This document shows positions 1 to 8,753 of a stretch of DNA of 64,000 nt, in pieces. Origin of the DNA: Natrononativus amylolyticus (GTDB lineage: Archaea > Halobacteriota > Halobacteria > Halobacteriales > Natrialbaceae); NCBI RefSeq assembly GCF_024362525.1, contig NZ_CP101460.1, positions 62,001 to 126,000 of the forward strand. Reading direction: 5' to 3'. The translations under genes were made by a program, and so were the position numbers. The notes below the pieces were generated by a model. The model worked only from the letters and a program-made list of their open reading frames with translations, searched no databases and was not told where the DNA came from. How positions within the stretch are numbered: position 1 is the first letter of the stretch; each line of letters opens with the position of its first letter.

Positions 1-1
1 A

Positions 2-1102
2 CCGACGCCCGGCCAGCGTTGTGTCAGTGACCTCCAACCGTACGGCGTATTCGGCGTCGTTACCCCGTTCAACTTCCCGTTTGCGATCCTCGTAGGAATG
101 ACCACCGGTGCCCTGATTACCGGAAACACCGCAGTGGTCAAACCGGCGAGTACCACACCCCTTACGGCTCACCTCTTCGTCGAGATTCTAACCGAAGCGG
201 GCATCCCAGACGGGGTCGTCAACCTGGTTACTGGTGGCGGACGAGACGTCGGCCAGCCGATGATCGAGCACGAACACGTCGCCGGATTCGCTTTCACCGG
301 CTCACGCGAGGTTGGCCTCAAGATTCAGGAAACATTCGACGAGATGGGCAAACGAGGACCAGTCATCGCTGAGCTCGGCGGGAAAAACCCGGTGATCGTA
401 ACCGACTCTGCGGACATCTCGAAAGCCGTCTCGGGCGTTAAGTTCGGTGCGTTCTCGTTCAGCGGGCAGAAGTGTTCGGCAACGTCCCGCGTTTACGTCC
501 ATACGGACGTTATCGACGAGTTCACCGAACGCCTGGTTGAGGAAACCAATAAGCTGTCCATCGGCCGGCCGGAGGACGAGGACACCGTCGTGTCACCCCT
601 CATCGACGATGGTGCTCTCGAACGCTACAACGAGATTACCGAGCTGGCAGCGGCTGACGGCACGGTGCTGACTGGTGGCGAGACGGTCGACGACTCTGCA
701 CTGCCCGACGGCAGGTACGTACAGCCCACGGTCGTGGCGGACATTTCACACGGTCACGAGCTCGCCACGGACGAGCACTTCCTCCCGTTCGTTACTATCC
801 ACCCCGTCTCGAGCCTCGATGAGGCGCTCACAAAAGCCAACGATAGCGACTACGCCCTCTGTGCCGGACTCTTCACTGAAGAGGAATCAGAAGCTGAAAC
901 CTGGTTCGACCGTATCGAATCGGGAATGTGCTATGTCAACCGATCCCAGAGTGCGACGACTGGTGCACTGGTTCAGGCCCAGCCATTTGGTGGCTGGAAG
1001 TTCTCCGGTACGACCGGGAAGTTTGCCGGCGGCCCCTGGTATCTCCAGCAGTTCATGCGCCAGCAGAGCCGTACCGTCGTCGGCGACGTCGGACAGCCCT
1101 AA
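2..1102 (+). CDS. L-glutamate gamma-semialdehyde (1-pyrroline-5-carboxylate) dehydrogenase, 5' end outside window
   Basis: This is the C-terminal 366 residues of an NAD(P)-dependent aldehyde dehydrogenase. The reading frame is open from base 2, so the start lies before the window. The visible part has the cofactor-binding stretch TAVVKPAS, the ELGGKNP glutamate motif and the catalytic cysteine in SGQKCSA (codon at 473-475). The C-terminal block QPFGGWKFSGTTGKFAGG followed by YLQQF matches the P5C dehydrogenase subfamily better than general ALDHs. The enzyme would oxidise glutamate semialdehyde to glutamate in proline or arginine breakdown. Codon use is less GC-rich than in genes after 8.5 kb. 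Family assignment is firm; the exact substrate is inferred. Confidence 0.88.
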   Translation, partial: PTPGQRCVSDLQPYGVFGVVTPFNFPFAILVGMTTGALITGNTAVVKPASTTPLTAHLFVEILTEAGIPDGVVNLVTGGGRDVGQPMIEHEHVAGFAFTGSREVGLKIQETFDEMGKRGPVIAELGGKNPVIVTDSADISKAVSGVKFGAFSFSGQKCSATSRVYVHTDVIDEFTERLVEETNKLSIGRPEDEDTVVSPLIDDGALERYNEITELAAADGTVLTGGETVDDSALPDGRYVQPTVVADISHGHELATDEHFLPFVTIHPVSSLDEALTKANDSDYALCAGLFTEEESEAETWFDRIESGMCYVNRSQSATTGALVQAQPFGGWKFSGTTGKFAGGPWYLQQFMRQQSRTVVGDVGQP

Positions 1103-1359
1103 CACGTCTGATCCAAAGCTCATTCACCACATCGAGTCACCTCGGTTGTCGGCTTGACTCGACGCGATGTTTTGGTTCCGTCCGAATGTTTGGGTTCGTC
1201 GCTGGGCCAGGTCACACATCCCCCTGTCCAAACCCAATTCGTTCGGGAATTCTTCGCTCGAAGGGCAGCACGCGACGAATCAGATGATAACCCCCGTCCT
1301 GACAGTATCGAGTGGCGAGAGAGCACCGTACGTGGACGCTCTTGAGTAGTACTTTGTTG

Positions 1360-1930
1360 ATCCCTCAGTGTAGCTTGAATAGCATGTTTGAGTACTTCTC
1401 TCCCGACCTTTCGCAGTCATTCCGGTCGAAGCTGGAACGCTTGTGACTACTCCCACGACGGAAGTCATGGGCTTTCTCCTCGAATCTGTGTAAATACGTA
1501 TGTCCTTCGAAATGCCTCGGTGTAGCGAGAGCCACGGTCTCAGCAGCGACCCGGGGCTCTCGCAGGTATTGACATGGACATCTCCATGCGCGGAGTCGTC
1601 GCCACCCTGGACGACGTATTTGCGAGCGAATGCGTCGTCTCGTTGAGTCGTTCGTATCCTCGAAATCCATCGGTGTAGATGGTCAGTGGCTCCTTCTCGC
1701 TGTTGGCGGGAATGAGTTGAACTGCCTTCTCGCCGACAGCTTTGCGGGGGGTCACGTACTGGTTTTCAGCACCACGACCGACGATCGTAAACACCAACGC
1801 TTTGTCCGGTTCGTACGATCCCTCAACGTGGAAAGGGCCTCGTGAGTGCAACTCTCGTCGTACTCACGCCCTCTCGGCGCCAAAGAGACGGAGGATTTCG
1901 TCGATTTCGACCGGGTCGACTACAGTAGCC
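1360..1930 (-). pseudogene. IS1595-family (ISXO2-like) transposase remnant
   Basis: Read on the minus strand across several frames, this stretch gives consecutive pieces of an ISXO2-like DDE transposase: VDPVEIDE, then HVEGSYEPDKALVFTIVGRG, then LTIYTDGFRGYERL, then DVHVNTCESPGSL and LHRGISKD, and finally GREVLKHAIQATL. The pieces are in the order expected for the catalytic half of the protein, but they are split by several frameshifts and stop codons. The N-terminal DNA-binding part is missing. No terminal repeats were recognised. It is dead and clearly old. Confidence 0.8.
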
Positions 1931-2097
1931 ACTGAGAGTTAATGCACATATGATCGCCAGATGTAGAAGCGATCGGTGTACAAATAGTTTTAGTTGTTAC
2001 TATCGGTCAAGCAGAGTCGTGTCGAGTGCCTTCGCAAAGCGCCAACGGGCTGATGGATCGTCTGTAGTAGACGTTAGAATTATTTACTCGCACAGAG

Positions 2098-2612
2098 TTG
2101 CAGCAGACAGGGGACTACCTCGACGGGAACTCAGTCGAAGAGTTACAAGATGTCTCGACAACGTGGACGGAAAGAAGCCGACACAACGGCTCTTAGCCGC
2201 AATAGCGTACAAAACGGTGTCACACAGACTGAACTAGTCGAGTGGTACGGCGTGCAGCGACGGACGATATAGAGCTGGCTCGAGCAACTCGATACTGGCG
2301 AGTCGCTCGAGCAGGCCGTGACTGATGCTCATCGATCGAATTCGAAGATGATTTACTCATTGTGCTGGGTTGAGCGCCGTATTTTCAGGCGTCGGCCGTC
2401 ACGGATCTGGCGGCCCGTGACGACCTCGACTTCGTCACGTTACCGGCATACCCGCCAGAGACAAACTCTGTCGAGGAGTGCTGGAGACCGCTCCAAGCTG
2501 CCCTCAGTAACCACATCTTTGAGCCACTCGACGATTTTACAACGGCGATTGATACCGCTCTTGACCAGTTCGATATACCAGAAGTGAGTAATTATTTAGC
2601 GTTGTTGAGATC
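2098..2612 (+). pseudogene. IS630-family transposase remnant
   Basis: The left part encodes a helix-turn-helix region in pieces (DYLDGNSVEELQDVS, then KKPTQRLLAAIAYK, then TQTELVEWYGVQRRTI and a stop, then SWLEQLDTGESLEQAVTDAH). The right part encodes the C-terminal catalytic end: an APYFQASAVTDLAARDD segment, then LPAYPPETNSVEECW, the typical IS630 PE-N-EE-W signature, then the tail ending near SNYL. The central catalytic region is deleted and at least three frameshifts or stops are present. It cannot make a working transposase. Confidence 0.8.
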
Positions 2613-2734
2613 CTTCAGCGTTGACATTGAGAAGAGCGACTGTTACCACCGGATTTCGCGGATCTGATGCGAATCTAGCTTTTCAGCAAATCGCAAGACG
2701 GCAAGAGGGTTTCAACAGAGCTACCCAAGCGTAA

Positions 2735-2840
2735 GTACGGGCGTTTGTCCGTTCACGGCGCTGGTGGAAGCAGTTTCGTGAACTCGCCCTTGCGGGCCTC
2801 GTCCACGATCTCGACCGGGTGATCTACCGATCAGTACAGG
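2735..2840 (+). pseudogene. possible C-terminal fragment of another DDE transposase
   Basis: One frame reads RAFVRSRRWWKQFRELAL followed by AGLVHDLDRVI. This resembles the basic and tryptophan-rich end of IS4/IS5-type haloarchaeal transposases. It is short, has no start and no recognised ends, and sits between the IS630 remnant and thiC. The assignment rests on general resemblance only. Confidence 0.35.
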
Positions 2841-2936
2841 ATTACTACGAATTGATCGATGCAGTACCTATTCCCACCAGACGAATTAGTTATATAGGTT
2901 TCAGTCGGTTGGGTCAGAGGTATGACGTCACACCCG

Positions 2937-2947
2937 TAGCTATATTA
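2937..2947 (+). promoter_or_regulatory. TATA-like box of thiC
   Basis: The sequence TAGCTATATTA is centred about 29 bases before the thiC ATG at 2972. This is the spacing expected for a haloarchaeal promoter with a leaderless or nearly leaderless transcript. There is therefore little room for a thiamine riboswitch between promoter and start, and none was seen. Confidence 0.55.
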
Positions 2948-2971
2948 CCCTGTAGTACAACCAAGTTATAG

Positions 2972-4420
2972 ATGGCGAAGACACAGCTCCAGCGAGCGCA
3001 AGACGGTGAAATCACGCCCGCTATGAAACGCGTCGCAAAGCGAGAGAACTGCGATTCCGATTTCGTTCGTCAGCAGGTCGCTGAGGGGCAGGCAGTGATT
3101 CCTAACAATCACGCTCACGAGTCGCTTGACCCGATGATCATCGGTCGGGAGTTCGCCACGAAGGTCAACGCAAACATCGGAAACAGCAAGACGACGAGCG
3201 ATCTTCAAGAGGAACTACAGAAGCTACACACGGCAGTTCATCACGGTGCTGATACAGTGATGGACCTCTCGACCGGCGAGAACCTCGATGCGATACGCGA
3301 AGCGAACATCGCATATTCGCCAGTTCCGATTGGAACGGTACCGATCTATGAGGCTGTCAAGCACATAGAAAGCCCTGCGGACCTTACTCACGAACTACTG
3401 CTTGACGTCATCAAGAAGCAGGCCGAACAGGGGGTGGACTACATGACCATCCATGCGGGCGTGTTGATGGAACACCTGCCGCTGACCGACGGGCGCAAGA
3501 CGGGTATCGTTTCACGTGGCGGTTCCATTCTGGCCCAGTGGATCGAGGAGAACGGAATGCAGAACCCGCTGTACACGAAGTTCGAGGAAATCTGTGACAT
3601 CTTTACGGAGCACGATGTGACGTTCTCGCTAGGTGACGGGCTCCGTCCTGGCTGCTTGGCCGATGCGAGCGACGAAGCGCAATTCGCTGAACTCGACACA
3701 CTGGGCGGACTCACGCGTACCGCGTGGGACCACGGTGTGCAGGTGATGGTCGAAGGACCAGGTCACGTTCCGATGGATGAGATCGCCGACAACGTCGAAC
3801 GACAGCAAGCGGTCTGTAACGGGGCCCCCTTCTATGTGCTCGGACCCTTGGTGACCGACATCGCCCCGGGCTACGACCACATCACGAGTGCGATCGGTGC
3901 GACAGAGGCCGCACGTGCAGGTGCTGCGATGCTTTGTTACGTCACACCCAAAGAACACCTCGGACTACCCGACGAAGAAGATGTCCGAGATGGGCTTGCA
4001 GCCTACAGAATCGCAGCTCACGCCGCGGACGTCGCTAACGACCTGCCAGGTGCACGTGACTGGGATGATGCCCTTTCGGAGGCCCGCTACGAGTTTGACT
4101 GGCGTCGGCAATTCGACCTCGCACTTGACTCCAAGCGCGCACAGTCATATCACGACCAAACACTTCCTGGAGACAACTACAAGGAGGCGCGGTTCTGCTC
4201 GATGTGTGGCGTCGAGTTCTGCTCGATGCGTATCGACCAAGATGCGCGGAAGGCAAAAGGCGAGATGACGACTATCGGTGACGAAACCAAACTCGATGCA
4301 TCCCCTGCTGCAGAGGTGAATCTCCCCCCGGTCGGGACCCACGACACCAGTCGTGTTCCAGATGAAATCGAAATCAACGGGGTCACGTTCACACGGGAGC
4401 CGTCACACGCCGACGACTGA
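2972..4420 (+). CDS. thiC: phosphomethylpyrimidine synthase ThiC
   Basis: ThiC is a radical SAM enzyme that rearranges aminoimidazole ribotide into hydroxymethylpyrimidine phosphate for thiamine synthesis. The 482-residue protein is full length for archaeal ThiC. It carries the C-terminal iron-sulfur cluster motif C409-x2-C412-x4-C417 in [12 protein letters not shown]. Conserved core segments are visible, including [40 protein letters not shown] and [12 protein letters not shown]. The gene stands alone between transposase debris and an IS6-type element. Its codon use is moderately GC-poor, like the rest of the first 8 kb. Confidence 0.97.
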   Translation: MAKTQLQRAQDGEITPAMKRVAKRENCDSDFVRQQVAEGQAVIPNNHAHESLDPMIIGREFATKVNANIGNSKTTSDLQEELQKLHTAVHHGADTVMDLSTGENLDAIREANIAYSPVPIGTVPIYEAVKHIESPADLTHELLLDVIKKQAEQGVDYMTIHAGVLMEHLPLTDGRKTGIVSRGGSILAQWIEENGMQNPLYTKFEEICDIFTEHDVTFSLGDGLRPGCLADASDEAQFAELDTLGGLTRTAWDHGVQVMVEGPGHVPMDEIADNVERQQAVCNGAPFYVLGPLVTDIAPGYDHITSAIGATEAARAGAAMLCYVTPKEHLGLPDEEDVRDGLAAYRIAAHAADVANDLPGARDWDDALSEARYEFDWRRQFDLALDSKRAQSYHDQTLPGDNYKEARFCSMCGVEFCSMRIDQDARKAKGEMTTIGDETKLDASPAAEVNLPPVGTHDTSRVPDEIEINGVTFTREPSHADD

Positions 4421-4520
4421 CTCTTCTCAAAATATCCGATATTCCTGTTCTATACATACGGAGAGTGAGCAGCAGTTTCACGAGAGTAGGTGTCTAAGCA
4501 ATAGAATTTCAAGGCGCTGT

Positions 4521-5245
4521 CTAGTTTAGCACCTCCTCAGCTGGCGTCGTTCCTTCGAGCGATTGATGCGGTCTCTGATGGTTGTAGTAATGCACGATTT
4601 GTTCAATCAATTTGCGGGCACTCCGCCGACTGCCCACCCATGAGGTATGGAAATGGTCGGCTCGCATTTTGAAGGTGTGAAACCACTTTTCGATGGGGTT
4701 TCGGTCGGTAGAGTCACCCCGACCGTTCAGTCCTAACCGAGCAAGGGCAGTCCGATAGCCAAACTGATCGACGAGAGATACCGCCTCGGAGAAATCATGT
4801 TTCTCGCGGAGTTCATGCAGGACGCAGCTGCCGGGTCGGTGCCGTGTCGTCCGAACAACTGGGCGTGAGAATCAACTTCGTGTCGAGGATTATTGTATCT
4901 CATACCCAAGACAGTCCGCCGTTGATTTTGATAGCGGTCTCGTCAACCGCGACCCGCGAGGGCTTCGCCCTCCGCGGATCTGGGACGGTGTCAGCCAGTC
5001 GACACACCAGTTCCAAACCGCTCCATGAGTGGGTTCAACGCCTAACTCGGCGAGAATTGTTGTTGTCTCCCGAAGCGAACACCCGGTCGCGTGGAGTCGG
5101 ACGGCGAACACCCTGACGGGCGTCCTCAGAACGCGTAGCGTTCTGATGGGCTGCATAAGAGCTTTGCTCTTGTGAACGTCGCCGTCCGCTCACGCTCCCA
5201 AGCTTCTTCTAAATCCGTGTCGTAGGACTCGCTGAGCAGGTCTGC
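4521..5245 (-). pseudogene. IS6-family transposase, frameshifted
   Basis: Minus-strand pieces give an IS6-type transposase: LLSESYDTDLEEAWERE, VRLHATGCSLRETTTILAEL, HGAVWNW, KPSRVAVDETAIKINGG, FGRHGTDPAAA, SLVDQFGYRTALARLGLNG, and an intact end running from DRNPIEKWFHTFKMR through the HYYN and QRPHQSLEGTTPAEEVLN blocks to the stop at 4521-4523. Several frameshifts separate the pieces. About 65 extra bases with two palindromes separate AWERE from TPVRV, which are nearly adjacent in intact relatives as I remember the family. Confidence 0.82.
5126..5171. repeat. pair of three-base-loop hairpins inserted in the IS6 transposase
   Basis: Two perfect palindromes lie close together. TCAGAACGC (5126-5134) pairs with GCGTTCTGA (5138-5146) across the loop GTA. 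AAGAGC (5157-5162) pairs with GCTCTT (5166-5171) across TTT. They fall inside roughly 65 bases that interrupt the transposase frame. The two-hairpin layout resembles the insert inside nrdA at 52466-52499. Confidence 0.6.
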
Positions 5246-5579
5246 GGGTATTTGTCCAAATCAACTCGACGACCTGCTCACTTCTCAAACTGACTCACTA
5301 GACAGTGCCGCGTCGAGAAAGAATCCAGAATAGATCCATCCTTCGGTCACTTGGTAACGGAACCGGCAGCTGAACCACTAGAACCCGCTCATCCTCGACG
5401 AAGCTAATGGACGGGTGGGTATAGACACAGTTCGCACTTTTCACACGGTGTGAACATTGTATCTTCTGTCGATTAACGGGGGAGTGGTAACATCAACTAT
5501 AGAATTTCGATTACCAGTATGAACAGATTCTCCCCTCTGCACGTCAAATACATACGGTACGAGAGACTACCAACCAATC

Positions 5580-6119
5580 ATGACCGAATCAACTCGGAAT
5601 GCGACGTTCGGCGGCGGTTGTTTCTGGTGTACTGAGGCCGCGATGAAGGAACTCGAGGGTGTCGAGAGCGTCACCTCTGGCTACGCAGGGGGCCAGACCG
5701 AGGATCCAACCTACGAGGCGGTCTGTCGCGGTGAAACTGGACATGCCGAAGTCGTCCAAGTCGAATACGATACCGAGATCATCAGTTATGACGAGTTACT
5801 GGAAGTCTTCTTCGCGACTCACGATCCCACTCAACTGAACCGCCAGGGGCCGGACGTGGGTACCCAGTACCGTTCGATCGTGCTGTTCCACAGCGATGAC
5901 CAGCAAGAGACAGCTCGAGCATACATCGAAGCACTTGACGAAGAATACACCGACGACGTTGTGACCGAATTAGAACCGTTAGAGACGTTCTATGCTGCCG
6001 AAGAATATCACCAAGATTATTTTGAGAAAAATCCGACCGATGCGTACTGCCAGATGCACGCGCAGCCAAAGATCGAGAAAGTGCGGGAGCGGTTCCAGAG
6101 TAAACTGAAAGAAGCGTAG
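5580..6119 (+). CDS. msrA: peptide methionine sulfoxide reductase MsrA
   Basis: MsrA reduces methionine-S-sulfoxide in proteins back to methionine and is a cytosolic repair enzyme. The 179-residue protein has the active-site motif GGGCFWC, with catalytic Cys14 and a second Cys17. It also has the family blocks SGYAGG, TGHAEVVQVEYD, FFATHDPTQLNRQGPDVGTQY and FYAAEEYHQDYFEKNP. Length is normal. A TATA-like stretch near 5546-5555 stands about 29 bases before the ATG. The gene sits on the GC-poorer side of the composition boundary, while a decayed GC-rich msrA lies at 8489-8630. Confidence 0.96.
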   Translation: MTESTRNATFGGGCFWCTEAAMKELEGVESVTSGYAGGQTEDPTYEAVCRGETGHAEVVQVEYDTEIISYDELLEVFFATHDPTQLNRQGPDVGTQYRSIVLFHSDDQQETARAYIEALDEEYTDDVVTELEPLETFYAAEEYHQDYFEKNPTDAYCQMHAQPKIEKVRERFQSKLKEA

Positions 6120-6285
6120 AGTGAAACCTCGAGGATTGAAATGGTGTAGACTGTTCCACAGAAGATCACCGGGTACGGAGAGGCTTTATTTCGATAACTC
6201 CCGCAACTAGCTAAGACCGGAGTGTGCCCCCACCGAGAGCACAACGGGCGGGACACGGTTCGAGTTTACGGATGTCGACGGGATC
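6120..6285. other. intergenic, no gene seen
   Basis: Between msrA and the small minus-strand frame at 6286-6465 I see no conserved protein, RNA or repeat. The 3' end of msrA is here and the stretch is AT-richer than the coding DNA. Confidence 0.5.
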
Positions 6286-6465
6286 TCACCGAACTGAATC
6301 GCCCGTAGACATGTTACACCCCGCGTTCTGCTCGAGAGCCGTACAGTAGTCCTGGCAGGTGCTACCCTGTGAGAATGGCAAACCCGTCTCTTTGAATAGT
6401 ATGTGCGATTCTGACGGGAGGGTGCGTCGGTTCGCAATCGATGGCTTATCGAGCAGAAGATCCAT
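6286..6465 (-). CDS. possible 59-residue cysteine-containing small protein
   Basis: Starting at the ATG at 6465, this frame encodes 59 residues beginning MDLLLDKPSIANRR, with a cysteine cluster near the end (TCQDYCTALEQNAGC). On the minus strand the sequence TATTTAGA begins 31 bases before this ATG, which is the leaderless promoter spacing used in this genome. I do not recognise a family. The frame could be real, because the start has a promoter and the stretch otherwise has no gene, or it could be chance. The divergent neighbour is the HalOD1 gene at 6543. Confidence 0.35.
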   Translation of the reverse strand: MDLLLDKPSIANRRTLPSESHILFKETGLPFSQGSTCQDYCTALEQNAGCNMSTGDSVR

Positions 6466-6542
6466 ATTTACACACGATTCCCCCAACCTCTAAATACGTG
6501 GGTGTTGCCATCAGTTAGCACACACCGGAGGCCAGTACATAG

Positions 6543-6818
6543 ATGCCAGATGCTTCTCCAGCCGAAATCGCTGTACAGAGTCAGTACGACTGGACACGCA
6601 CCTCACCGAGTCTTGCCATTGTTGACGCAATCGCCGCACTCGAAAACCGGGCTGCAACCGACCTACCGACAGCCCTCGGCGTGACGCTGTACGACTGTGT
6701 CGATCCGGAGGCACTCGATACGCTCGTCACTGCGAGTGATGAGATCACACTCTCGTTCACGGTTGCTACCTATCACGTGCAAATCGACGGGGACGAGTTA
6801 CGCATCCACACTGACTGA
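6543..6818 (+). CDS. HalOD1 output domain protein
   Basis: This 91-residue protein is a stand-alone HalOD1 domain, a small domain found almost only in haloarchaea and thought to act as the output part of signalling proteins. Recognisable features are SLAIVDAIAALENR, the DLPTALGVTLYDCVDPEAL stretch, and the closing pattern of a beta strand followed by YHVQIDGDELRI. It has no membrane segment or signal peptide. It lies just before, and on the same strand as, a membrane histidine kinase, so a shared signalling role is plausible but not shown. Confidence 0.85.
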   Translation: MPDASPAEIAVQSQYDWTRTSPSLAIVDAIAALENRAATDLPTALGVTLYDCVDPEALDTLVTASDEITLSFTVATYHVQIDGDELRIHTD

Positions 6819-6874
6819 CCGCCTCTCCACCTATAGACTTATTATCTGATACTCAGAGGGGGATAGCGAGGGTC

Positions 6875-7933
6875 ATGGTACACTGGTCACGCCTCATCAC
6901 CGCACTCGGGGGACTGTTCGTCGTGATCGCGGCGTGGCGAGTGATTTTCAGCGTGGTTGCGGGAACCCCGTTCACGACAGCGCTGATCGATTTCGTCCAG
7001 ATCGGTCTCCTGGGACTTGCGCTGTTGTACGGCGGATACCGGTTACCGAAGACTGGGCTTGACCCGGCTACGTATCCACGAATTGTCGCCTGGTGTCTCG
7101 CCGCGGTCGGCGTGATGACTGTCGCCATCTCCCTGCGGATCGTCGATCCGGGTGCGACCATTGAAGGGCCGCTCTGGTCGGCTGCACTGGCGATGGCACT
7201 CGGTGGCCTCATCGGCCTCGCAATCGGGGTCAGCGAAGCGCAAGCAGTCACCCGCGCTCGGGAGGCAGAACAACACAAACAACAGCTCCAACAACAGAAC
7301 GACCGCCTCGAAGGGTTCTCGAAAATGCTCGCACACGAACTGCGAAATCCGCTGTCGATCGCCCAACTCCATCTCCGGGCGGTTGCAGAGGGGGACGACG
7401 AAGCGTTCGATCGTGTCGACCATGCCCACGAACGGATCGACGAGATCATCAGTGTCCTCCTGTTGACTGCGCGAACGGGTGAGACGGCAACCCCGGGCGA
7501 ATTGATCGCGATCGCAGATGCGGCCACCGACGCCTGGGCGGACGTAGATTCCCCGTCAGCGACGCTCGTCGTCGAGACCGAGCAGTCGATCCGTGTCGAT
7601 CCGGTTCACTTCCATCATCTCCTCGAAAACCTGTTCAAAAATGCCGTCGATCACGGTGGTGACGACGTGACCGTTCGTGTCGGCGATCTCGAAGACGGGT
7701 TTTTCGTTGCCGATGACGGCCCCGGGATTCCACCGGAAGATCATGAGGCGGTCGTTGACGCCGGCTACACCACCGCCGAGGACGGGATCGGATTCGGTCT
7801 CTCGTTTGTCACCCAGATCGCCGACGCCTACGACTGGGAGTTCACCGTCACGGAAAGCGACTCCGGTGGGGCGCAGTTCGAGTGTACCGCCGCTGATGTA
7901 CCTGTTTCAGAGGAAACCCCTCAGCGTTCGTGA
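6875..7933 (+). CDS. membrane sensor histidine kinase
   Basis: A 352-residue two-component sensor kinase. The first 120 residues hold about four hydrophobic segments (roughly 7-28, 35-54, 70-88 and 100-120), followed by a glutamine-rich coiled region at 125-148. The dimerisation helix carries the phosphoacceptor His154 in MLAHELRNPLS. The ATPase domain follows with the N-box LLENLFKNAVDHG (249-261), the G1 box DDGPGIP (280-286) and the G2 box GIGFGLS (304-310). No PAS or other sensor domain is present, so sensing must involve the membrane part. No response regulator is adjacent; partner and signal are unknown. Confidence 0.92.
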   Translation: MVHWSRLITALGGLFVVIAAWRVIFSVVAGTPFTTALIDFVQIGLLGLALLYGGYRLPKTGLDPATYPRIVAWCLAAVGVMTVAISLRIVDPGATIEGPLWSAALAMALGGLIGLAIGVSEAQAVTRAREAEQHKQQLQQQNDRLEGFSKMLAHELRNPLSIAQLHLRAVAEGDDEAFDRVDHAHERIDEIISVLLLTARTGETATPGELIAIADAATDAWADVDSPSATLVVETEQSIRVDPVHFHHLLENLFKNAVDHGGDDVTVRVGDLEDGFFVADDGPGIPPEDHEAVVDAGYTTAEDGIGFGLSFVTQIADAYDWEFTVTESDSGGAQFECTAADVPVSEETPQRS

Positions 7934-8488
7934 GTGGGTCTAGTCGCAACACCTCTTACTACACGAGTCGTCTACAGAGTTGGCACTGTACGTGAGTTAA
8001 CAGTCACCACAGGTTTTACAACCGTGGAGGGATATTGTTCGTCTGTCGCCGGACTATAGCACGTCCTGGCGTTCGTCACCGAGTATCGCTTACCCGCGAG
8101 ATACGAACAGCCGGTCACGCGACCTCGTAGAAACGTGTGATGGCGAGGAAGACGAGGCTCCGTCCCCATTCCCTCGCGTGACCACTCGTTCCCCGGTAAC
8201 TACCCCCCGATGCTAACGAACCACCACCGTTAGCAGATTATTTCCAACCCCCTGCTACGTTCGCGTTTTGCATCTCCCAGACGTTTAGTGAACTGCCGAA
8301 CCGCTGTCAGTAACGGTGTGTAACAGCCAGAGCACGAGTGTAGCCGACGGGTGGCTTTATTTCACCCTTCCAACGCTGATGTACCCGAAAGGGAACCTGC
8401 GTATCGACCACTGGACGTTCTATCAGGACAAATAAATGTCCAGAGTTTTATTCAGAATTTAAAGTGTGAATATATCACAAGTATCAGA
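7934..8488. other. intergenic composition boundary with hairpins
   Basis: No gene is evident in these 550 bases. An inverted repeat TGCTAACG (8211-8218) / CGTTAGCA (8228-8235) could form a stem-loop. A second small one, GGACA / TGTCC, lies at 8426-8441. The AT-rich run ends near 8480, after which GC content jumps and stays high. This is the right edge of the GC-poorer segment. Confidence 0.5.
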
Positions 8489-8630
8489 TCAATCGTTGTG
8501 GTACTCTTCGGCCTCGTAAAACGTTTTGAGGGGGCTCGATCTCGTCGTCGTAGACGCCCGCAACCTCGAGTTCCTCGAGCCCCGCCTCGATACACCAGAA
8601 ACCGCCGCCGCCGAACGTTGCGCGTTCCAT
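8489..8630 (-). pseudogene. msrA relic, catalytic cysteine lost
   Basis: The minus strand opens with MERATFGGGGFWCIEAGLEE, an MsrA N-terminus in which the catalytic Cys of GCFW has become Gly. It then jumps to DDEIEP and, after one missing base, to LKTFYEAEEYHND and a stop. The middle of the gene, about 100 codons, and the last part are absent. The relic is GC-rich, unlike the intact msrA at 5580-6119, and it starts right at the composition boundary. It most likely is the resident copy left to decay. Confidence 0.85.
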
Positions 8631-8753
8631 GGGCGGTGGTCGGCCCGTGCGGGCGAAGGCGTGACGGAGCTCGGACGGGCTTCCGCAGGCCAATTCCGGC
8701 GCAGTCGCGGAGCGGTTCGCTGGTGCGTCGGGACAGCGGTACAGCGGACCCTA

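Larger units (their letters stand above)
4513..5309. mobile_element. IS6-family insertion sequence, both ends readable, inactive
   Basis: The element is bounded by terminal inverted repeats: GGCGCTGTCTAGT at 4513-4525 and ACTAGACAGTGCC at 5297-5309. They match at 12 of 13 positions as inverted repeats. The resulting length of 797 bases is normal for haloarchaeal IS6-family elements. The enclosed minus-strand transposase is broken. The flanking octamers (4505-4512 and 5310-5317) do not match, so no target duplication is left. The element is also interrupted by a small hairpin-pair insert at 5126-5171. Confidence 0.85.

Noticed and set aside
2850-2971. Thiamine riboswitch before thiC
   Set aside because: A promoter box about 29 bases before the ATG leaves no room for a leader RNA, and no TPP-box sequence was seen.
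4955-4976. Hairpin GAGGGC-TTC-GCCCTC in the IS6 transposase, considered as a third palindromic insert
   Set aside because: These bases encode the normal protein segment PRRAKPSRVAVDE of the transposase, so nothing has been inserted here.
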